From contig JBLHKE010000042.1 in the NCBI GenBank assembly GCA_047619485.1, positions 1 through 19,766 on the forward strand: DNA of 19,766 bases, given 5' to 3'. The notes beneath the pieces were generated by a model. The model saw nothing but the letters and a program-made list of their open reading frames with translations, was not told the DNA's origin and ran no database searches. The first letter of the stretch is position 1, and every line of letters begins with the position of its first letter. Source of the stretch: JBLHKE01 sp047619485 (GTDB lineage Bacteria > Verrucomicrobiota > Verrucomicrobiia > Verrucomicrobiales > DEV007). This document shows, one piece after another, positions 14,943-19,766 of the stretch. The translations under genes and the position numbers were made by a program.

Positions 14943-16178
14943 ATGATCAAGAAACAATTATTCCGATTATCAACTGTCTACGCCATTGCCTTAGCGACGG
15001 CTTTTTCAACGCAAGTTAGCCTTGCCAGCCCCGAGCTAGAGGCGCGAATCATTGAACTTGAGGAAGAATTACTCATGACTCGCACGGCGCCTGTGGAATT
15101 CTACCTATACAATGCGGCACTCGCTGAAGAGAATGTGACTCTGAAACAAAGCCTTCTCGATCAAGATTCGAAGAGAAGACTTGAGGAGTCGCTTTCGAGT
15201 GTCATCGAACACAGCTCCGAGATGCGGCAACAGTTGGAAGAGAGCCAAGGAAAAATTTCAAATCTTGCTAGCCAGCTACAGGCCGCTATGAGCGTTCATC
15301 AGGAGGTTCAGAGGCAGCTCGAAGCACAACACCTGAACTTTTTTAACCATGCTACAGCTCTTCAAAACCAACTCGAATTTCTCTCGACGCCGACGGAGCT
15401 AGTCTCGCCTTCGACCCCAGCCGAAGAGAACTCGCCTCCCGAAATCGTATCCGAAAAGGAACCCCAGACAGAGATCGGTGCTGAGCCGCTTGAAGACAGG
15501 GCACCACTTACTGAAGTCCAGAGCAGCCCAGAGCCGACAATCGAAGTCGAGCCTTCCATCGAGGTCGAGTCAACCATCGAACCAGCCATCGAGGTCGAGT
15601 CGATCATCGAACCAGCCGTCGAGGTCGAGTCGATCATCGAACCAGCCATCGAGGTCGAGTCGGTCATCGAACCAGCCATCGAGGTCGAGTCGATCATCGA
15701 ACCAGCCATCGAGGTCGAGTCGATCATCGAACCAGCCATCGAGGTCGAGTCAGCCATCGAACCAGCCATCGAGGTCGAGTCGATCATCGAACCAGCCGTC
15801 GAGGTCGAGTCGATCATCGAGCCAGCCATCGAGGTCGAGTCGATCATTGAACCAGCCGTCGAGGTCGAGTCGATCATCGAGCCAGCCATCGAGGTCGAGT
15901 CGATCATCGAGCCAGCCATCGAGGTCGAATCGATCATCGAACCAGCCATCGAGGTCGAGTCGATCACCGACACCGAGCTAGAGTTTGAACCATTCTTCGA
16001 AGCTGAGCCGTCGATCGAGGTCGACTCTATCCTAGAATCCGGGTCGTGCTTTGAATTTGAGGCCGGGCCAAGGATCCAGGTCGACTCGATTTTCGATGCT
16101 CGGCCTTCTATCGACGTTGAGCTGAACACTTACACCTCTCCGTCTTTCTCCAGCGCCGCTTTTAGTACAATCTATTAG
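14943..16178 (+). CDS. Secreted coiled-coil protein with acidic decapeptide repeats
   Basis: The frame is open from ATG 14877, but ATG 14943 is preferred because it gives a normal signal peptide (MIKKQLFRLSTVYAIALATA to SLA) and a 411-residue protein. Next comes a coiled coil of about 120 residues (ELEARIIELEEELLMTR, RRLEESLSSVIEHSSEMRQQLEESQ, HQEVQRQLEAQ), then a Pro/Glu linker and thirteen copies of the ten-residue unit IEPAIEVES(I), with Val, Thr or Ala in a few positions. The C-terminal 70 residues hold degenerate versions (PSIEVDSI, RIQVDSIF, PSIDVELN) and end SSAAFSTIY. It is extremely acidic, with Glu at every second or third residue. I do not recognise the family. A secreted oligomeric surface, matrix or cation-binding protein is plausible; no enzyme domain is visible. 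Confidence 0.75.
   Translation: MIKKQLFRLSTVYAIALATAFSTQVSLASPELEARIIELEEELLMTRTAPVEFYLYNAALAEENVTLKQSLLDQDSKRRLEESLSSVIEHSSEMRQQLEESQGKISNLASQLQAAMSVHQEVQRQLEAQHLNFFNHATALQNQLEFLSTPTELVSPSTPAEENSPPEIVSEKEPQTEIGAEPLEDRAPLTEVQSSPEPTIEVEPSIEVESTIEPAIEVESIIEPAVEVESIIEPAIEVESVIEPAIEVESIIEPAIEVESIIEPAIEVESAIEPAIEVESIIEPAVEVESIIEPAIEVESIIEPAVEVESIIEPAIEVESIIEPAIEVESIIEPAIEVESITDTELEFEPFFEAEPSIEVDSILESGSCFEFEAGPRIQVDSIFDARPSIDVELNTYTSPSFSSAAFSTIY
15571..15960 (+). repeat. 13 tandem copies of a 30-bp unit
   Basis: The unit encodes the decapeptide IEPAIEVESI and is repeated thirteen times without any length change; copies differ by one to three substitutions (for example GCC/GTC giving Ile/Val, CGA/TGA-free third-position changes). 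Degenerate relatives flank it on both sides. The near-identity at DNA level indicates recent expansion, and the copy number is likely to vary between strains. Confidence 0.95.
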
Positions 16179-16353
16179 TCCAACGCGTGTTTCTCGTCGC
16201 TGATCTCGGCGACGCTTTCGGGGATGAAGACAGAGGTCGCGGGTCGCGCCACGTCTTCACCCCGAAACCGAAACCGGGATCGGTCGAGAAGGCGACTAGC
16301 TTGTTCTACCGGTTAGCCTGCCGACAACTTTAGAGTGCGACCTACGTCCGCAC

Positions 16354-17030
16354 CTAGGTGCGCTGGAAGGCTAATTTCACGACACTCGTCCCATCCGGCG
16401 CACCGGTTTTCGCAAGGAGGTGAGTCACGTGGAGCTTCATGGTGTTCTTCAAGATGCCTAGCTCAGCGGCGATGAGTTTGTTCGAGTGCCCGTCCACTAT
16501 CAGGTGCCGCACTTGCATCTCGCGCGGGCTTAGGGCGTGTTCGGAAATAACTTGGACATATCTGCTAGCCCTTGAACCTCCCAGCTGCGTTGGCGTTTCC
16601 TCCGACTAGTTCACTACACGAAGCAAACTCTGCCTTGGTGGTAAGCTCAATGCCTGCCCAGCTATTCACCAACTTATTTCCGAACAAGCCCTTAGGGGCC
16701 TGCGGATTTGCGATTCCTTTAGGCGGGCTGCGATCGCTGCTGGGAAATACGTCCCGCCATTGCCAACCTCACGGATGGCGGCGAGGAGGTCGGATCTGGG
16801 CGCAGATTTTGGAAGGTATCCACCCACCCGAGGACGGCATCGATTTCGATGCCGAATACCACGACGGTAAATTCGCCGACTAGCTCGGCCACCCGGATCA
16901 GACATTGAAGTGGCAGTTCTACCAGAACAACTCCGTCCGCTGCCAACCGCCAGCCATCTACGGCGCAGCCACCTACTACGCACACGCCGAAGTCTGGTTC
17001 GAACAAGCTCGCGACATGCTGAGAACATCC
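16354..17030 (-). pseudogene. NarL/FixJ-type response regulator, interrupted and frameshifted
   Basis: On the minus strand the receiver part reads PDFGVCVVGGCAVDGWRLAA, VVLVELPLQ, VAELVGEFTVVVFG and, after a frame change, GGYLPKSAPRSDLLAAIREV and GGTYFPAAIAARLKESQIRRPL. The LuxR-type helix-turn-helix is found separately at 16354-16532: SPREMQVRHLIVDGHSNKLI, then AAELGILKNTMKLHVTHLLAKTGA, with TAG at 16354-16356. A 159-bp element lies between the halves. Removing it with one TTA copy gives RRPLSPREMQV in frame, the normal start of this DNA-binding domain. At least one further frameshift in the receiver and an unclear N-terminus show that the gene was decaying in other places as well. The intact protein would have been a two-component transcription factor. 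Confidence 0.85.
16530..16694. mobile_element. 159-bp MITE with inverted ends and TTA duplication inside the response regulator
   Basis: The left end GGGCGTGTTCGGAAATAAC (from 16533) is repeated in inverted orientation at the right end (ending 16691), about 23 bp with two mismatches. TTA occurs on both sides (16530-16532 and 16692-16694). The element holds no transposase. It sits exactly between the codons for RRPL and SPREM of the response-regulator pseudogene, and precise excision restores that frame, which confirms both borders. An IS5-type parent is possible from the end sequence and 3-bp duplication, but no parental IS is in the window. Confidence 0.85.
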
Positions 17031-17037
17031 TGATACA

Positions 17038-17265
17038 ATGATCCGATTTATCCATGCGTGCCCCGTCTTCACCTTCCTCACTGCGGCTAACTCCGCCCCG
17101 GTCACTACGACCGATGCCCTCGTCGCCACAGTCCGCGATGGCGCACAAGGAGCCAACATCGAGATCGCGGCGGGCACCTACAATCTGGCCGCACCGCTGG
17201 AACCCAAGCCGGGCATGCAATTGACCGGTGCAGGTGCGGAAAAAACGATCCTCACCGGTGACTAG
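17038..17265 (+). pseudogene. N-terminal fragment of a secreted parallel beta-helix protein
   Basis: An ATG frame of 75 codons encodes a signal peptide-like start (MIRFIHACPVFTFLTAANS) and then TTDALVATVRDGAQGANIEI followed by AAGTYNLAAPLEPKPGMQLTGAG and a last TILTGD. This is the typical opening of right-handed beta-helix (pectate-lyase-like) proteins, where a first coil with LVATVRDG and IEIAAGTY is followed by many more. Here it stops at TAG after the second coil and no further coils follow in any frame, so the gene has lost almost all of its body. A small functional protein is unlikely. Confidence 0.6.
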
Positions 17266-17284
17266 AAGTCACTACCACAACCCT

Positions 17285-17445
17285 ATGAAAACACTCCATC
17301 TATTCACTCTCCTCGCCATGGCATCGACTTCTACGCCGTATTCGCCCTCAAGCATCAGATGCGGAAGGGTTTCTATTTTGGGGGTGTGCTAGAGCCGGAG
17401 TATCGCCAGCGGATGTTCGCGGGCGGGAAGAAGTTGACCGAATAG
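17285..17445 (+). pseudogene. Signal-peptide stub joined out of frame to an unrecognised C-terminus
   Basis: ATG 17285 starts MKTLHLFTLLAMA, a signal peptide, but the frame then loses sense. From 17320 the +2-shifted frame reads GIDFYAVFALKHQMRKGFYF, then GGVLEPEYRQRMFAGGKKLTE and TAG at 17443-17445, which looks like a genuine protein end. The simplest reading is a secreted-protein gene whose middle was deleted, leaving both ends. The family is not recognisable from the 42 remaining residues. Confidence 0.45.
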
Positions 17446-17475
17446 GATCTGCCCACTCAAACTTAATTTCCCCAC

Positions 17476-19766
17476 ATGCGAATTCCTATTTGTCCGATTC
17501 TACTTCTCTTGCGATTCGCGTCAGCGCCGCTGGCGGGAGCCGCCGACCTCGTGATCGCTGCCGGCGCAAAGACGGAGGCCACCGTCGTCGTCGCTGCCGA
17601 TTCCGGTCGATGGGAAAAACGGGCGGGCGAAGACCTCGTGCATTACATCGAATTGATGACGGGGGCCAAAGTAGAACTGGCGGAAGTGGCGGGCGCTGGG
17701 CCGAACCTCTTTGTGGGCGCGGCGGCATTGGCGGCCGATCCCAAACTGCAACTGGAGCTCAATAAAGTGGCTACACAGAACCCCTTGATCCGGGCGGATG
17801 CCATCGTGGTTCGGCGGGACGGAGGCTCGGTCTATCTTGCAGGGACTAATGACGATTCCCACTACTTCGCTGTCGCCCGGCTGCTCCATGACTGGGGCTG
17901 CCGCTGGTATCTTCCGACCGAGATCGGCGAGTGTATCCCTTCGCACGCAGAACTGAAACTCGGAGATGTTGATTTCGCCTACGCCCCGCCCTTTGAGATC
18001 CGACACTACTGGCTCAGTTGGAATGGCGACAGCACCGGGGCGAACGAATTCCGTCGGCGTAATTTCATGACCGAAACGAGTTTCGCCGGGATGGGGCACG
18101 CACTCGCGAAATACACCGAAAAGCTAAGGCCCGAGGGGAAATCGATTTTTAACGTCCCCCTCGCCGAAGATGCCACCGCCGAGTCCATCGCGGAACAACT
18201 CGACGAGGAATATGCCAAAGGGACGACACCCGGCATCTCCCTCGCGATCGAAGATGGCAACTACGTCAATGACTCTGCTCGCGACATCGCCCTGCAGGCG
18301 GGGATATATGACAAGTTCGCGCTCCAGCCCTCGAACACCGACGCCATGATGACGCTCTATAACAATGTGGCGCGTATCCTCCGTGAAAGGCATCCGGCGA
18401 GCAAGACGAAGATCGGCGCGATGGCCTACGCCAACGTGACGATCCCTCCGCAGCAGGTGACGAACATTGAGCCCAACGTGGTCATGTGGCTCGCGCCGAT
18501 CGATATCGATCCGAACCACAGCATGGACGATCCAGATTCGCCCCCGAGGCAGGAATTCCGGGAGATGCTCTACCGTTGGGCCGAACTCGTCGATGGCCGG
18601 TTGGCTATCTACGACTACGATCAGGGTCAGCTGGTCTGGCGGGATATCCCGAACCCATCGCACCAGGTCTTTGCCGAAGATGTGAAGCACTACCGGAAGG
18701 CGGGCGTTCTCGGCGTAGGCACCGAGAGCCGTGGCGCTACCGCGACGACCTTCCTCAATCTGTTCTTCCGCGGACAGCTGATGTGGGATCCAGACGCCGA
18801 TACCGATGTCCTACTCGCCGAGTTCTATCCAAAGTTTTACGGCCCGGCGGCGGAGCCGATGACGCAGTATTGGGACGCTATCTATGCCGCCTGGGACGAG
18901 ACGCTCGTGACCGAGCACGAATACTTTGTCGCTCCAGCGATTTATACTCCGCAGCTCTTAGCCAAGCTCAAAGTGCAGCTCGCCGAGGCGGAGAAACGGC
19001 TCGCTCCACTCCGCGGCAAGAAGGATCCGACAAGGAACGATGAGCTGTTTCTAGAGCGGAACGAGTTTACCCGTCTCGGCTTCGAGCTGCTGGAGCAATA
19101 CATGTCGATGGTGCACAAAGGTGCTGGTGAGTGCGATTATCAGGCCGCCGCGCAAGCGGGAGGAATGGGCTTGGCCACGAGGGACAAACTGACCGCGATC
19201 AATGCAACCTTCACGACTTACAAGAACATCGGTGAGCACGGCGCCGCGTGGTGGCCGGGCGAGGTCGAGCAGATGAAATCGCTTGCCGCCCTGACTGATG
19301 GGATCAGCGGAACGCTCGTTGCAAAAACGCCGCTCGAATGGGCGTTCCGGCGCGACCCGCACGATACCGGACTCGCCCGCGGCTGGGGCTACCAGGAGGC
19401 GGATCTGTCCTATTGGGAGAAGCAGGGATCGGCGATACCTATGGCGGGGCGGAAGGATTACCCGACCGACTGGGGAATGCTCCGAACCGACATTTACTTG
19501 CAAGGCCAAGGGGTGAGGCATTCCGACTATCAAAGCTACACTGGGCACTACTGGTATCAGACACCGCTTGAGCTAAATACGGCGCAGACAGAAGGGCCGA
19601 TCCACCTGATGTTCCCCGGCCTGTTCAACGAGTGCTGGCTCTACGTGAACGGCCAGCTCATCGGCTACCGCGATTTTAGCGAGCCGTGGTGGCGAAATGA
19701 CTACAGATTCGAGTGGGATGTCGATCTCACCGGAAAGCTGACAGCAGGTAAAAACACCATTACCCT
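17476..19766 (+). CDS. DUF4838 putative glycoside hydrolase, secreted, 3' end outside window
   Basis: The frame is open without a stop from ATG 17476 to the window end (763 complete codons). It begins with a short signal peptide (MRIPICPILLLLRFASAPLAGAA), then an N-terminal domain of the alpha-glucuronidase/GH20 accessory type (SGRWEKRAGEDLVHYIELMTGAKVEL; TNDDSHYFAVARLLHDWGCRWYLPTEIGE). The central DUF4838 barrel includes ISLAIEDGNYVN, YNNVARILRERHP, IGAMAYANV and VVMWLAPIDID. From about residue 650 a beta-sandwich begins (GHYWYQTPLEL, NECWLYVNGQLIGYRDFSEPWW), like sugar-binding domains of GH2 enzymes. DUF4838 proteins are common in polysaccharide-degrading Verrucomicrobiota and Bacteroidota, but their substrate and catalytic residues are not settled. 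It looks intact, unlike the fragments just upstream. Confidence 0.85.
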   Translation, partial: MRIPICPILLLLRFASAPLAGAADLVIAAGAKTEATVVVAADSGRWEKRAGEDLVHYIELMTGAKVELAEVAGAGPNLFVGAAALAADPKLQLELNKVATQNPLIRADAIVVRRDGGSVYLAGTNDDSHYFAVARLLHDWGCRWYLPTEIGECIPSHAELKLGDVDFAYAPPFEIRHYWLSWNGDSTGANEFRRRNFMTETSFAGMGHALAKYTEKLRPEGKSIFNVPLAEDATAESIAEQLDEEYAKGTTPGISLAIEDGNYVNDSARDIALQAGIYDKFALQPSNTDAMMTLYNNVARILRERHPASKTKIGAMAYANVTIPPQQVTNIEPNVVMWLAPIDIDPNHSMDDPDSPPRQEFREMLYRWAELVDGRLAIYDYDQGQLVWRDIPNPSHQVFAEDVKHYRKAGVLGVGTESRGATATTFLNLFFRGQLMWDPDADTDVLLAEFYPKFYGPAAEPMTQYWDAIYAAWDETLVTEHEYFVAPAIYTPQLLAKLKVQLAEAEKRLAPLRGKKDPTRNDELFLERNEFTRLGFELLEQYMSMVHKGAGECDYQAAAQAGGMGLATRDKLTAINATFTTYKNIGEHGAAWWPGEVEQMKSLAALTDGISGTLVAKTPLEWAFRRDPHDTGLARGWGYQEADLSYWEKQGSAIPMAGRKDYPTDWGMLRTDIYLQGQGVRHSDYQSYTGHYWYQTPLELNTAQTEGPIHLMFPGLFNECWLYVNGQLIGYRDFSEPWWRNDYRFEWDVDLTGKLTAGKNTIT

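Noticed and set aside
15571..15960. CRISPR array
   Set aside because: The 30-bp units are contiguous with no unique spacers and are in frame inside a gene.
15362..16129. A 255-codon minus-strand ORF and a 167-codon plus-strand ORF in another frame across the decapeptide repeats
   Set aside because: A 30-bp repeat without stops keeps any open frame open over its whole length. The products (MIDSTSMAGS and NQPSRSSRSS arrays) lack signal peptide or sensible ends, while the frame from 14943 has both.
16179..16353. Minus-strand gene end reading ARPATSVFIPESVAEISDEK
   Set aside because: It covers only about 40 codons without a start or recognisable family, in a region already full of debris; too weak to annotate.
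16572..17035. Plus-strand coding sequence (…HPPEDGIDFDAEYHDGKFAD, …TLKWQFYQNNSV…)
   Set aside because: It is antisense to the receiver domain of the response-regulator pseudogene, whose motifs are recognisable, and it is broken by TAG at 16881.

Overview
This window looks like accessory chromosome of a Verrucomicrobiota bacterium (Opitutia/Puniceicoccales-like is my guess, from protein style only). The evidence is moderately high GC, long secreted multidomain proteins built from FN3, Calx-beta, PQQ-propeller and DNRLRE modules that end in the phylum's typical beta-sandwich tails, a DUF4838 protein, almost no Shine-Dalgarno motifs, and two ECF-sigma-type promoters.

Left part (1-6553, + strand). 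The window opens in the 3' end of a secreted FN3 protein. A 159-bp MITE-like element follows, then a decaying metallophosphoesterase gene with an in-frame stop, a missing core and a lost 3' end. That gene is fused to the 3' part of a TPR gene. A poly-G tract, an ECF-type promoter and a tiny membrane ORF come before a secreted matrixin-type (M10) metalloprotease with two Calx-beta domains.

Middle part (6692-10490, - strand, read right to left). A tightly coupled operon holds a short tail of an upstream ORF, a Wzx-like polysaccharide flippase, a 59-residue protein, a nucleotidyltransferase/thymidylate-kinase-like fusion and a second P-loop kinase. All four junctions overlap (TGATG, TGATG, an 11-nt overlap, GTGA). 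The set suggests assembly or export of a surface polysaccharide.

Right-middle part (10491-16178). An AT-rich divergent intergenic region carries palindromes and a second copy of the ECF-type promoter. This copy drives a 1243-residue Tat-exported protein in which a whole PQQ sugar-dehydrogenase domain is duplicated in tandem. Next comes a secreted coiled-coil protein with thirteen near-identical acidic decapeptide repeats.

Right end (16179-19766). A gene graveyard contains a response-regulator pseudogene interrupted by a second 159-bp MITE (precise excision restores the HTH reading frame), the N-terminus of a beta-helix protein, and a signal peptide fused to an unrelated C-terminus. After it starts an apparently intact DUF4838 putative glycosidase that runs off the window.

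Taken together, the intact genes serve secretion, extracellular sugar or polymer handling and envelope polysaccharide, surrounded by genes worn down by deletions and small mobile elements.
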